Notes: generated by a model not told the origin, from the sequence alone. A DNA stretch of 64,000 nt from Ruminococcus sp. OA3 (GCF_022440845.1 NZ_JAKNTO010000001.1:1240001-1304000), one strand, 5' to 3'; shown: positions 1-8,765, counted from the first letter of the stretch. A program made the numbers and translations.

Positions 1-1019
1 TGATCTACCGTCAGATTACGAGAAAGATCAGTGAGATCAGCAGGAAAGAGTTTAAGGAGGAGTGTTTTGACATCATCACATATGAACATGATCTGGGAAC
101 CTATGTCCTGCTGAACTATCCGACAGAGGGGATTCAGGAATTCCGCTGGCAGCTGAAACATATCCGTGTCAACACGGCAAACCTCCATGAGATCTTCCAG
201 GAAATCCATGTGACGGTCGGCATTGGGCGGCAGGTTGAAGATTTCCGTCAGATCGGACAGTCATTGACGGATGCGAAAAGTGCTATTTTGAACCGCATTT
301 GCCTCGGGATCGACAAAATTATCGGGGTGGATGAAGAGTCAGAGGCAAAGGTTTTCGATCCGTATACGGCTGCGGATACCGATTTTAAGAGCTGCTTCCT
401 GGAAATGGTCGATATGTACGACCTGGACGGAATTGCCCGGCAGCTGGAAGTATTGGGTGAAATCTGCAAAAGCAGGCAGGAATGTGATGGTAATTCAATC
501 TACCTGGCACTCAGGGAGCTGTTCGGTCTTGTTGTGCTGCAGTTAAAAAAGAATAAGATTTCGGGCAGCGAGGAGTGGATGCCGGAAGAGTTTCAGAATG
601 TGTTCTATCACTGCACGTCGGTAAATGAAGTATTCCAACGATTCCTCGGGCTGATTCAGAGGATCATTGAAAAAGAGATTGAAGAGAATCGTATGGTCGA
701 GATTAAACCCATCAAACTTGTGAAGTCTTATATCCAGAATCATTATGCACAGCCGATCAAACTGGAGGAAATGAGTGAGATGGCAGGGTTCAATTCAGCA
801 TATTTTTCTACCATGTTTAAAAAAGAGACCGGACAGACATTGACGGAATATATACTTCAGGTGCGCATGGATAAGGCGAAAGAACTGCTGAAAAATAAAG
901 AGATAAAGATCAATGATATCCCGGAACTTATCGGAGTCGGTGATGCCAAATATTTTTCGAAGCAGTTTAAGAAAGTCAGCGGACTGACACCATCGCAGTA
1001 CCGCAGGTTTTTCGGTTAG
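1..1019 (+). CDS. AraC/YesN-type response regulator, 5' partial
   Basis: The frame is open from base 3 with no stop before the internal GTG at 210, so the gene begins upstream of the window. A receiver domain would lie in the missing part. The visible part has a middle region of about 230 residues typical of YesN-like regulators and a C-terminal AraC pair of helix-turn-helix motifs in the last 100 residues (MAGFNSAYFSTMFKKETG, then DAKYFSKQFKKVSGLTPSQY). It is followed after 9 bases by a YesM-like kinase, so the two form a two-component pair. The likely target is the sugar importer from 3702 onward. Family assignment is firm; the ligand is unknown. Confidence 0.88.
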   Translation, partial: IYRQITRKISEISRKEFKEECFDIITYEHDLGTYVLLNYPTEGIQEFRWQLKHIRVNTANLHEIFQEIHVTVGIGRQVEDFRQIGQSLTDAKSAILNRICLGIDKIIGVDEESEAKVFDPYTAADTDFKSCFLEMVDMYDLDGIARQLEVLGEICKSRQECDGNSIYLALRELFGLVVLQLKKNKISGSEEWMPEEFQNVFYHCTSVNEVFQRFLGLIQRIIEKEIEENRMVEIKPIKLVKSYIQNHYAQPIKLEEMSEMAGFNSAYFSTMFKKETGQTLTEYILQVRMDKAKELLKNKEIKINDIPELIGVGDAKYFSKQFKKVSGLTPSQYRRFFG

Positions 1020-1028
1020 GAGGCGGCC

Positions 1029-2102
1029 ATGAAGAAGACGGAGTTCTGGTATAAAAAACTGAAGTTCTGGATACGGGGCATGTACATTGGGATGGTGATA
1101 CTTCTGGTGCTTCTGCTGCTGGCTGCAGCCAACAAGATTGCCTTCTCGGAAAGCCTGGAGGTCGTGTTTGCAGTAACGGCCGGTCTGGCGATCGCCGGAT
1201 CTTATGCCGCCGGAAAATTATACATTCTGGGTCCAATGAAAAATCTGAGTCAGGCGTTTGAGCTGTTCAATCACGGATATATCTATGACGAGGTGTTTCA
1301 CAATAATTTTACCATGGATGAAGAGATGAAAAAGGCTCTGGAGAAATTTGCTGTTATGATTGACCGGAACCATGCCGTCAACATGGCGGAAAAGCAGGTA
1401 GAATATCTTGCACTGCAGAATCAGATCAATCCGCATTTTCTGTACAATACCCTGGAATCCATACGGGCGGAGGCACTGCTGGCAGGACAGACATCGATCG
1501 CCGGCATGTCGGAGGCTCTTGCCAAATTTTTCCGCTACACCATTACCAATAAGGAAAATATCGTGACACTGGCTGATGAGCTGGACAGTGTGAAGAATTA
1601 TTTTCTGATACAGAAATACCGGTTTGAAGAGCGCATTAATCTGGAAATACACTGTGACGATGAAGAACTGCTGTTTCAGTGCAGAATTCTGAAACTGACA
1701 CTGCAGCCGCTTGTGGAAAATGCGATTCAGCATGGACTGGAAGCAACGATTGGGGAGGGGACGATAGAGATTGACATTGAGCGGACAAGTACCAGGGTAT
1801 TCATTTCTGTGCGTGACTACGGCGTTGGAATGGATGAGGAGAAGATCATCGAATTGAACCGTATGTTTCAGGAACCGGATAAGCAGATCACGGCGGCGTT
1901 TTCAAAGAAAAAATCGGGAATCGCGCTGCGCAATGTGAATGCCCGGATCAAACTTCTTTTCGGAACGCAGTACGGGCTGCATGTGATGGGGTCCACATAT
2001 TCCGGTACGGAGATCAGGATCACGCTTCCGTATCTGGATGAAGAGACTGCAAAAAAATATATGAAAAAAATAGAGACAAACCAGGAAGAGGGAGTGCAGT
2101 GA
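1029..2102 (+). CDS. YesM/LytS-type sensor histidine kinase without an extracellular sensor domain
   Basis: The protein has 357 residues. Two hydrophobic segments (about 17-36 and 44-62) are separated by only about 7 residues, so almost nothing is exposed outside. The His_kinase (PF06580) phosphoacceptor motif INPHFLYNTL places the phosphorylated histidine at residue 136. An HATPase domain follows, with an N-box (LVENAIQHGLE) and a G-rich box (DYGVGMDEE). Typical YesM kinases carry about 200 extracellular residues, which this one lacks. The stop overlaps the GTG start of the next gene, implying translational coupling. The signal must therefore come through the membrane or from a partner, perhaps the neighbouring ABC-like protein. 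Confidence 0.9.
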   Translation: MKKTEFWYKKLKFWIRGMYIGMVILLVLLLLAAANKIAFSESLEVVFAVTAGLAIAGSYAAGKLYILGPMKNLSQAFELFNHGYIYDEVFHNNFTMDEEMKKALEKFAVMIDRNHAVNMAEKQVEYLALQNQINPHFLYNTLESIRAEALLAGQTSIAGMSEALAKFFRYTITNKENIVTLADELDSVKNYFLIQKYRFEERINLEIHCDDEELLFQCRILKLTLQPLVENAIQHGLEATIGEGTIEIDIERTSTRVFISVRDYGVGMDEEKIIELNRMFQEPDKQITAAFSKKKSGIALRNVNARIKLLFGTQYGLHVMGSTYSGTEIRITLPYLDEETAKKYMKKIETNQEEGVQ

Positions 2103-3550
2103 AAAAAGAAGTGCTTAGAATACAGAGTGGCATTAAAAAATCCGGAATCGCAGAACGCATTCTGGACTTTTCGATTCAGATCTATCGGGATGAGATCTGC
2201 GGACTGATCGTTGAGAACAATCTGGAGAGAAAATGCCTGGTGGATCTGCTGGCGGGAGATGTACGGCTCGACTACGGGTGGGTTTACTTTGATGAGGAGG
2301 AACTTCCTTCGGAGACATATGACAGGATACTGAAGGAGTATGTCTTTGTCATGAACCGAAAAGAGCACTGTGTCAGGCAGCTGAAGGTCAAAGAATATGT
2401 GTTTGTGCTGCATGGAGGAATCAGTCTGATCGCAGGCACCAGGAAGTTATGTGCATCCGCCGGACTTCTGTTTCAGGAGTTGGGATGCAGCATAGATCCG
2501 GAGGAAATGATCGGAAATCTGCTTCCTCACCAGAGAAAAGAAGTGGAGCTGATTCATGCCTACGTTTCAGGTAAAAAACTGGTTGTGATCTCAGATATGG
2601 ATGAATTCTTCACGGAGGAGAGTATCACGGAATTCTTTGAGATGATTCTGAAGCTGAAAGAACTAGGGGTTGATTTTCTCATTGTCTCCAATCATACCAG
2701 GGTTTTATTTGAATACACGGAATACATGTATGTATTTTCACATGGCAGGACAAGGCATCGGATACTGAAACAGAGATATAGCCTGGAACATCTGTATACT
2801 GTACTGCTTGAAAGTTTTAATGTAAATGAAAATTTACCCGAATCCAAAGCCGTAGGACCCACGGTGCTGACGTTCGAACATGTGGAAACAGACCACTGCG
2901 GCAGTATGTGCTTCAAGGTTCATGAGGGGGAAATTCTTAATTTTGTGAATATGGACATTGGCAACTGGAGAATCCTGGCTGATATTTTAAGTGGAGACGT
3001 GCCGGTGAGGAGAGGAAAAATATTCTTGCAGGAAAAAGAATTTCGTCCGCGGATGTTCAGTGATGCGGTTGAACACGGGGTTGGTATCATTGAAGAGAAT
3101 TCTTACGAGGCGTATTCTTATTTTGATGCTACTGTTCTTGATAACATTTCCATGGTGATGTCCAGGAAACTCGGCATTAATGGATTTTCACCCAAATATA
3201 TGAAATGTCTGGAGGAGGAACTTCTGGATACCGGAGAATTTACCAGAGAGGAACTGCACAAATCCGTCTATCAGGCAGGACCCTATCTGCTGCAGAAAGC
3301 GGCATATTACCGGTGGATCCTGTTTCGTCCACAGGCGATTGTCTGTCTGCGGCCTTTTTCAGCCGCAGACTATAATATTCAGAAGCTGACACAGCATCTG
3401 ATCCGGACAGCGGTTCAGCAGGGAAGCGCCGTTATCATTCTGACGATGTCGGTTTCGGAGGCCAGCATTATGGGGGAACGGACAATCGTTATGAAGTCAG
3501 GCAGCATGTATGAAAAAGACAGGCAGGATATCGGTCAGCTGTTTGAATAA
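2099..3550 (+). CDS. Degenerate double ABC-ATPase-like protein (pseudo-ATPase) of the two-component operon
   Basis: The 483 residues align end to end with the RbsA/MglA-type double ABC ATPases in this window, but every catalytic motif is lost. In domain 1 the Walker A GENGAGKST becomes VENNLERKC, the signature region becomes LLPHQRKEVE, Walker B ILDEPTS becomes ISDMDEF, and the switch VSHKLEE becomes VSNHTRV. In domain 2, GAGRTE becomes IGNWRI, TEDRKGQG becomes EENSYEAY, LSGGNQQK becomes GPYLLQKA, and FDEPTRGID becomes LRPFSAADY. The reading frame is intact and overlaps the kinase gene by 4 bases (GTG start, TGA stop). A non-hydrolysing scaffold or signalling subunit is an inference; it is unlikely to energise transport. 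Confidence 0.8.
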   Translation: MKKEVLRIQSGIKKSGIAERILDFSIQIYRDEICGLIVENNLERKCLVDLLAGDVRLDYGWVYFDEEELPSETYDRILKEYVFVMNRKEHCVRQLKVKEYVFVLHGGISLIAGTRKLCASAGLLFQELGCSIDPEEMIGNLLPHQRKEVELIHAYVSGKKLVVISDMDEFFTEESITEFFEMILKLKELGVDFLIVSNHTRVLFEYTEYMYVFSHGRTRHRILKQRYSLEHLYTVLLESFNVNENLPESKAVGPTVLTFEHVETDHCGSMCFKVHEGEILNFVNMDIGNWRILADILSGDVPVRRGKIFLQEKEFRPRMFSDAVEHGVGIIEENSYEAYSYFDATVLDNISMVMSRKLGINGFSPKYMKCLEEELLDTGEFTREELHKSVYQAGPYLLQKAAYYRWILFRPQAIVCLRPFSAADYNIQKLTQHLIRTAVQQGSAVIILTMSVSEASIMGERTIVMKSGSMYEKDRQDIGQLFE

Positions 3551-3594
3551 TAAAGTATCCAAAAATCGTACACCTTTTTCCAAAAAATGTGAGT

Positions 3595-3648
3595 GTTGTG
3601 TTTTGGAAAGTACTGTTACAATGAATTTACGAAAAACGTATCGATACG
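3595..3648 (+). promoter_or_regulatory. Candidate promoter and palindrome ahead of the sugar-binding protein gene
   Basis: A weak -35-like GTTGTG (3595-3600) lies 16 bases before TACAAT (3617-3622). The perfect 12-bp palindrome CGTATCGATACG (3637-3648) follows just downstream of the expected start point. The palindrome could be an operator for a LacI-type repressor. The YesN-type regulator would be expected to bind upstream instead. Confidence 0.4.
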
Positions 3649-3701
3649 AGTTGAAAATGATTGTGAACAGAAAAAGATGACTGATAAAAAGGAGAAGAAA
3701 T

Positions 3702-4727
3702 ATGAAGAAGACGTTAGCAGTATTGGTTGCATGTTGTATGGTATTTTCTATGGCGGCATGTGGAAACGGTTCCGATGCAAAGTCAACCTCCGGCGGCACG
3801 GACAGCAATGTTCAGGAGAGTACTGAAGCAAAGGGTGACGAGAGCGCTGAGAATTCCGGAGAACTCGATACGAGCAAGCTGTCGATCGGTGTGGTCATGA
3901 AGCTGTACGATGAATTCCAGAACAAGGTTATCGACGGCGCGGAGGATGCGGCGAAAGAGATCGGAGCCAAGATCTCCTGTATTGCACCGGATGATATTAC
4001 AGACGCTGCACAGCAGGTACAGATGATTGAAAACTTTATCTCTCAGGATGTGGATATCCTGCTGGTGGATCCAAATATCGCAGACTCTGTACTTAACGTT
4101 CTGAATGACGCAGTGGCGAAAGACATTAAAGTTGTTCTGGTAGATACGGATTCACCGAACTTTGAAAACCCGGTGACTTATGTAGGAACAGCAAACTATG
4201 ACGCTGCTTTTGAAGGCGCAAAAGAATTCGCATCCAGGCTGCCGGAAGGCGCCAATGTTGTGATCGCAACCGGACAGCAGGGTGATGATAATCATGAAAA
4301 GCGCTCAAAAGGCTATAAAGATGCCATGGAAGAAGCAGGGTGCAACGTATTAGACCTTCAGTACTGTGATAACTCCGCTGATCTGACCGCTTCACAGGTG
4401 GAAGACTGGTTCCAGAAATACGGTGTGGATGGCATCGACGCTGTGATGTGTACGGATGATGATGCTTCTATGGGTGCAATCCAGGCGATCAAGCAGAACA
4501 ATGCAACAGACAAGATCAAAGTCTGCAGTTTTAACGGCTTCCAGGTGGCAATTCAGCAGATCGAGGCGGGAAGCATGGAAATGACGATTGCTCAGCAGCC
4601 GTACAAGATGGGGTATGACAGTGTGATGTGCGGTGTCGGCGCTATGAAAGGCGAGACATATGACCGTCAGATTCCGGTGGATGTTGAGGTCATCGATGCA
4701 TCCAATTATGAGGATTACAAAGAATAA
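3702..4727 (+). CDS. Sugar ABC transporter substrate-binding lipoprotein (CUT2, Peripla_BP_4)
   Basis: The product has 341 residues with a lipoprotein signal ending MAAC at about residues 17-20, then a Ser/Glu-rich linker and a two-lobed ribose/galactose-type binding fold starting near LSIGVVMKLYDEF. The repeated IENFISQDVDILLVDP and TYVGTANYDAAFEGA elements are typical of the family. An AAGGAG ribosome site precedes the ATG. It is the first gene of a binding protein-ATPase-permease set and lies directly downstream of the two-component genes. The neighbouring gal operon makes galactose a plausible ligand, but the sequence does not prove it. Confidence 0.88.
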   Translation: MKKTLAVLVACCMVFSMAACGNGSDAKSTSGGTDSNVQESTEAKGDESAENSGELDTSKLSIGVVMKLYDEFQNKVIDGAEDAAKEIGAKISCIAPDDITDAAQQVQMIENFISQDVDILLVDPNIADSVLNVLNDAVAKDIKVVLVDTDSPNFENPVTYVGTANYDAAFEGAKEFASRLPEGANVVIATGQQGDDNHEKRSKGYKDAMEEAGCNVLDLQYCDNSADLTASQVEDWFQKYGVDGIDAVMCTDDDASMGAIQAIKQNNATDKIKVCSFNGFQVAIQQIEAGSMEMTIAQQPYKMGYDSVMCGVGAMKGETYDRQIPVDVEVIDASNYEDYKE

Positions 4728-4752
4728 TCATCAGCTGAGAAACGAGTAGTAT

Positions 4753-4778
4753 ATGGGCTGCCATGGCGGCCCATTTGC
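4753..4778 (+). terminator. Intercistronic hairpin between binding-protein and ATPase genes
   Basis: A 10-bp stem with one G-U pair (ATGGGCTGCC / GGCGGCCCAT, 2-base loop) is followed by TTGCTTT. It sits 25 bases after the lipoprotein stop. Such hairpins commonly protect the upstream message or attenuate read-through, so that binding protein exceeds ATPase and permease. Confidence 0.55.
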
Positions 4779-4797
4779 TTTAAAAATCCGAATAGAA

Positions 4798-6318
4798 ATG
4801 AAGGTGAAGTGTTTGCAGGATCAGGGTATAGCCGTTGAATTAAAAGATATTGTAAAAAACTTTCCGGGCGTGCGCGCTTTGGACGGAGTCTCGCTGGCAC
4901 TGAAGAAGGGTGAGGTTCACGGACTGATCGGAGAAAACGGTGCCGGGAAATCAACACTGATCAAGACGTTTACCGGTGTACATAAACCGGATAAGGGAAA
5001 AATCTTCTGTGAAGGTCAGGAAGTGACATTTTCCGGACCGCTAGATGCCAAAAAGCGAGGCATCGCATGTGTTTATCAGGAACTGAATATTGTAGCCGAA
5101 TTGAATGCGACAGATAATATGTTTCTTGGAAACATGAAATATAAAGGAAATTCCTGTTTTCTGGACTACTCATACATGAACCAGAAGACAAAAGAAGTCA
5201 TGAAGTCCATGAATCAGGATATTGATCTGACTAAAATCTGCGGCAACATGGGTATGGGACAGCTGCAGATGATCGAGATCGGAAAATCGATCCTCCAGGA
5301 GGCGAAGGTGCTGATTCTGGATGAGCCGACCTCAAGTCTCGGAGAACAGGAGACGAAGGAATTGTTTAAGGCTGTCAACCTGCTGAAGAGTCAGGGAATG
5401 GCGATCCTGTTTGTGTCCCACAAGCTGGAAGAGATCTTTGAGCTGTGTGATGTCGTGACCGTTATGCGCGATGGAAAACATGTGGTGACCATGGATACGG
5501 ATCAGATGACACAGGACGACCTGATCACTTATATGGTGGGAAGAAGCCTTGACAATCTGTATCCAAAGGCAGAGGCAGCAATCGGGAATGTGGCACTGGA
5601 AGTGAAACATCTTTCAAGAAAAGGTGTATATGACGACATCAGTTTTTCAGTCAGGCGCGGTGAGATCCTTGGGTTTGCAGGCCTGGTAGGTGCCGGGCGT
5701 ACGGAAGTCTTCAGAGGTATCTTTGCAGCGGATCCGATCGACGGAGGAGAAGTGTTCGTGGACGGACGGAAATGCACGATCAAAAGTCCCGGGGAGGCCA
5801 TCAGGAGTAAAATAGCATTCCTGACAGAAGACAGGAAGGGCCAGGGGCTGGTATTGACTGAGAGCATCAGTAAAAATATCGCGCTGGTCAATATGGGAAG
5901 TCTTTCCAAAGGTCTGTTTGTGGATGACGAAAAACTGAAAAAACAGGCGGAAGACACTGTTGAAAAGTTAAAGATCAAAACAGACAGTATCAATAAAAAT
6001 TCCGGAGACTTAAGCGGTGGTAATCAGCAGAAGGTTGTAATCGGAAAATGGATCAACACAGATGCGGACATTTTTATCTTTGACGAGCCGACCCGCGGTA
6101 TCGATGTCGGAGCCAAAATTGAGGTTTATAACATCATCAATGAGCTGGTAAAAGAGGGAAAAGCGGTCGTCATGATTTCCTCTGAACTTCCTGAGATCCT
6201 CGGAATGTGCGATCGCGTCATCGTCATGAGACACGGGCATATCACGGGTGAAATTGACCGGGACAGCAATGAATTTGACCAGGAAAGTATCATGAAAGCC
6301 GCATGGGAGGTTGGTTGA
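4798..6318 (+). CDS. Sugar ABC transporter ATP-binding protein, RbsA/MglA type
   Basis: Two tandem ABC domains make up about 506 residues. The first has Walker A GENGAGKST, signature MGMGQLQM and Walker B LILDEPTS. The second has the family's altered P-loop GLVGAGRTE, TEDRKGQG, LSGGNQQK and FDEPTRGID. An in-frame ATG at 4753 lies at the foot of the intercistronic hairpin and is unlikely as a start. I take the first ATG beyond it (4798). A TTG at 4813 has the better ribosome site (AAGGTGA) and would start the protein at MQDQGIAVEL. The stop overlaps the region before the permease start, consistent with one operon. It would power import of a monosaccharide with its neighbours. Confidence 0.9.
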   Translation: MKVKCLQDQGIAVELKDIVKNFPGVRALDGVSLALKKGEVHGLIGENGAGKSTLIKTFTGVHKPDKGKIFCEGQEVTFSGPLDAKKRGIACVYQELNIVAELNATDNMFLGNMKYKGNSCFLDYSYMNQKTKEVMKSMNQDIDLTKICGNMGMGQLQMIEIGKSILQEAKVLILDEPTSSLGEQETKELFKAVNLLKSQGMAILFVSHKLEEIFELCDVVTVMRDGKHVVTMDTDQMTQDDLITYMVGRSLDNLYPKAEAAIGNVALEVKHLSRKGVYDDISFSVRRGEILGFAGLVGAGRTEVFRGIFAADPIDGGEVFVDGRKCTIKSPGEAIRSKIAFLTEDRKGQGLVLTESISKNIALVNMGSLSKGLFVDDEKLKKQAEDTVEKLKIKTDSINKNSGDLSGGNQQKVVIGKWINTDADIFIFDEPTRGIDVGAKIEVYNIINELVKEGKAVVMISSELPEILGMCDRVIVMRHGHITGEIDRDSNEFDQESIMKAAWEVG

Positions 6319-6319
6319 G

Positions 6320-7306
6320 ATGAAAAATAAAATATTTAAAAATGAAAAAATATCGAGTATCTTAGGTCCGCTGATCGCACTGGTTGTTTTGTGTGTGCTG
6401 CTGACAATTGTTACGGATCAGTTTTTCAAAACAAGCAATTTTTTGAATATTCTGAGGCAGGCTGCCATCAATGCACTGGTTTCTTTCGGCATGTTGTTTG
6501 TACTCCTGACGGGGGGAATTGATCTGTCTGTGGGTGCAACGATCGCATGTTCCGGCTGTATGATGGGAATTATGATCAAAGGTGGTATCACAAATACCTT
6601 TCTGCTGCTTCTCGTAGGCCTGCTCTGCGGACTTGTCATCGGATTGGTCAACGGTCTGCTGTTTACAAAGCTGGATCTCCCGCATCCGTTTGTATCGACT
6701 CTCGGAACACAGCTGGTAATACGGGGCTTCTGCCTCTGGATCACAGGTTCCGCATCCATGTCAGGTTTTCCGGACGGTGTTATGTGGCTTGGATATCAGA
6801 ACGTTGCAGGTTTTCCAATCTGTTTTATCCTTGTTATCGTGGTAGCTGTTGTGGCATCGATTTTCCTGAACAGAACAGCATTCGGACGTTATATCTATTC
6901 CATCGGCGGCAACCGGGAAGCGGCCCGTCTGTCCGGTATCAAAGTGAAGCCACTGTTAAACCTGACATACATCTTATCCGGGCTTCTGGCAGCACTTGCC
7001 GGTATCGTGATGATCGGACGTGTCAGCCTTGCGTATCCAAATGCCGGTGATGGCTATGAGATGAATGCGATCGCCGCCTGTGTCATCGGCGGGGCTTCCT
7101 TTAACGGCGGCCGCGGCAGTGTAGGCGGTACTCTGATTGGTGCTCTGATCATCGCAGTACTCAACAATGGACTGAATCTTCTGGGGGCACAGTCGGATAT
7201 CCAGAAGATGATTCTTGGTCTGGTGGTAATCCTTGCGGTATTCGTGGATGTGGTCCGCGGCAAGCAGGAAGAAAAATCAAGAAGACTTGCACAGGCACGT
7301 CAATAA
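6320..7306 (+). CDS. Sugar ABC transporter permease, RbsC/MglC type
   Basis: The protein has 328 residues with 8-10 hydrophobic segments. It carries the CUT2 permease signatures LTGGIDLSVGA and the EAA-like loop GRYIYSIGGNREAARLSGI, ending NGLNLLGAQSD. The ATG at 6320 has GGGAGG 9 bases upstream, while the in-frame TTG at 6311 has no room for a ribosome site, so 6320 is chosen. It completes the first importer, with binding protein 3702-4727 and ATPase 4798-6318. Confidence 0.9.
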   Translation: MKNKIFKNEKISSILGPLIALVVLCVLLTIVTDQFFKTSNFLNILRQAAINALVSFGMLFVLLTGGIDLSVGATIACSGCMMGIMIKGGITNTFLLLLVGLLCGLVIGLVNGLLFTKLDLPHPFVSTLGTQLVIRGFCLWITGSASMSGFPDGVMWLGYQNVAGFPICFILVIVVAVVASIFLNRTAFGRYIYSIGGNREAARLSGIKVKPLLNLTYILSGLLAALAGIVMIGRVSLAYPNAGDGYEMNAIAACVIGGASFNGGRGSVGGTLIGALIIAVLNNGLNLLGAQSDIQKMILGLVVILAVFVDVVRGKQEEKSRRLAQARQ

Positions 7307-7315
7307 GAAATCAAA

Positions 7316-7532
7316 CCAATTATATGATGCCAGGGTCAAAAGGTCAAATACCGTTCATGCTTGCATGATAAGGCATTTGATCTTGGGACCCGCCAAACAT
7401 GAGGAAGAAGCGATTTACTCAGTAAATCAGCAGATTCCGAATGTTTGCAGGATTGCGGGAGCACGAAGTGCGGAGCAAGTTGTAGGCATCATTTGGGGTC
7501 AAAAGACCTTTTGGTCCCAACATCATTATATT
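7316..7532. repeat. MITE-like element with imperfect terminal inverted repeats
   Basis: The stretch between the permease and the terminator holds no gene. Its ends are about 27-bp imperfect inverted repeats: ...TATGATGCCAGGGTCAAAAG... at 7322-7341 and ...CTTTTGGTCCCAACATCAT... at 7508-7526. Inside are further dyads, such as GATTTACTCAGTAAATC and CATGCTTGCATG. The length (about 215 bp), ends and internal folding suggest a non-autonomous mobile or folded RNA repeat. Only one copy lies in this window. Confidence 0.5.
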
Positions 7533-7555
7533 CTTTTCAATTCTTCTAAATGACG

Positions 7556-7592
7556 GAAGCCCCGTATGGAATGATCCATACAGGGCTTCTCG
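7556..7592. terminator. Bidirectional intrinsic terminator
   Basis: A 14-bp stem with one mismatch, GAAGCCCCGTATGG / CCATACAGGGCTTC, and a 6-base loop lies between the convergent permease and LacI-family genes. It can serve both strands. Confidence 0.75.
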
Positions 7593-7613
7593 TTCATTAG
7601 TATGTAAAATATA

Positions 7614-8612
7614 TTAAGGAAGCAGTGTTTTACACGACGCGCGCTCGATCAGACGGCATGGAAGCTTGATCCTCATGGCCGCTGTGCTTTTGGGATTCAG
7701 GATATGGTACAGAATATGTGCACCGTAATTTCCCATCTCATAAGCAGGAGCGTGAAGCGTTGTGAGCGGCGGAGTCGTAAACTCCGTCATTGTGATATTG
7801 TCAAGTCCCATAAGTGAGATATCCTTCGGAACGGACAGTCCATGTTCAGTCAGGGCTTTTAAAGCACCGATAGCGATCAGATCACTTGCGGCAAATATGG
7901 CTGTTGGAAGGGCTGCGTCCTGCAGCAGTTCCGACATCATCTCATATCCGGAGGCGATCGTAAAGGAGCCTTCCTTCAGATAAGGCTGATAGTCAACGCC
8001 GTGTTCCGCGCAGAAACGGACAAAGATTTCTTTGCGCATATCGTTAAAGAGTTCGGACTGATCCACATACTCTTTTCCTGTCAAAAACCCAATCTTCTGA
8101 TGGCCAAGTCCTGTAAGATACGTGAGTGCAGTCTGCACAGCCTGTTCAAAATCCAGCGTGATAGTAGAAATATCAATGTTGTCGACGGTCATGTCCAGGA
8201 ACAGAATGCTGTCTGTAATATTTCGGAAGTATTCGATTTCTTTTTCGCTGAATTTACCGATACAGATCAGACCATCAACTCCTTTGAGCTGGTCAGCATA
8301 TCCGAGATCGGCTTTATAAGTCCTGATCACATGAATACAGTGATCACGGCAGTAATCTTCGATGCCCTGGCGAATCCTCAGATAGTAATTATCATCCATT
8401 TCCTGCTGGGCGGAAAACCACTGGACAATACCGAGAGTATATGACGTTTTGACAGAACGTCCTTTTTTTATATAGTTTAACGCCTTGGCAGTTTCCAGCA
8501 CTTTCTGCCGCGTTTCGGGTGTAACATTTAAGGAGGAATCCTGATTGAGGATCCGTGAAACAGTGGCACTCGAAACATTTGCCGCCTGAGCGATATCCTT
8601 AATTGTAGTCAT
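7614..8612 (-). CDS. LacI/GalR family transcriptional regulator, likely repressor of the gal operon
   Basis: The protein has 332 residues. The N-terminal LacI helix-turn-helix (TIKDIAQAANVSSATVSRIL) and hinge are followed by a periplasmic-binding-like sensor domain with the usual LGHQKIGFLTG and SDLIAIGALKAL motifs. The start ATG at 8612 has GGAG upstream on the minus strand. The gene is divergent from galK-galE-galT. A perfect dyad in the galK promoter spacer and a 12-bp palindrome by its own start fit repression and autoregulation. The inducer is presumably galactose or a related sugar, by context only. Confidence 0.88.
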   Translation of the reverse strand: MTTIKDIAQAANVSSATVSRILNQDSSLNVTPETRQKVLETAKALNYIKKGRSVKTSYTLGIVQWFSAQQEMDDNYYLRIRQGIEDYCRDHCIHVIRTYKADLGYADQLKGVDGLICIGKFSEKEIEYFRNITDSILFLDMTVDNIDISTITLDFEQAVQTALTYLTGLGHQKIGFLTGKEYVDQSELFNDMRKEIFVRFCAEHGVDYQPYLKEGSFTIASGYEMMSELLQDAALPTAIFAASDLIAIGALKALTEHGLSVPKDISLMGLDNITMTEFTTPPLTTLHAPAYEMGNYGAHILYHILNPKSTAAMRIKLPCRLIERASCKTLLP

Positions 8613-8626
8613 GAGTGCGCCTCCCG

Positions 8627-8638
8627 GTAAATATTTAC
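8627..8638. promoter_or_regulatory. Palindromic candidate operator beside the LacI-family gene
   Basis: GTAAATATTTAC is a perfect 12-bp palindrome 15 bases upstream of the LacI-family start codon. It shares the half-site GTAAA/TTTAC with the galK promoter operator, so autoregulation is likely. Confidence 0.55.
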
Positions 8639-8765
8639 GAAATCACATGTTAATATTATACCAAAACAATAAAAAAGGGAAGAGAATAAGATAAAAAAAG
8701 TGTATTTTGTGGAAAATATACAAAAATCCCAATTAAAATTAGGATATTAATTAAGTAAAATATAA

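Noticed and set aside
1218-1733. Minus-strand frame of 171 codons over the histidine kinase gene
   Set aside because: It is the shadow of a clear sense gene with catalytic motifs.
3593-3826. A 77-codon frame overlapping the first sugar-binding lipoprotein gene
   Set aside because: It overlaps the signal peptide region of a well-supported gene and has no ribosome site.
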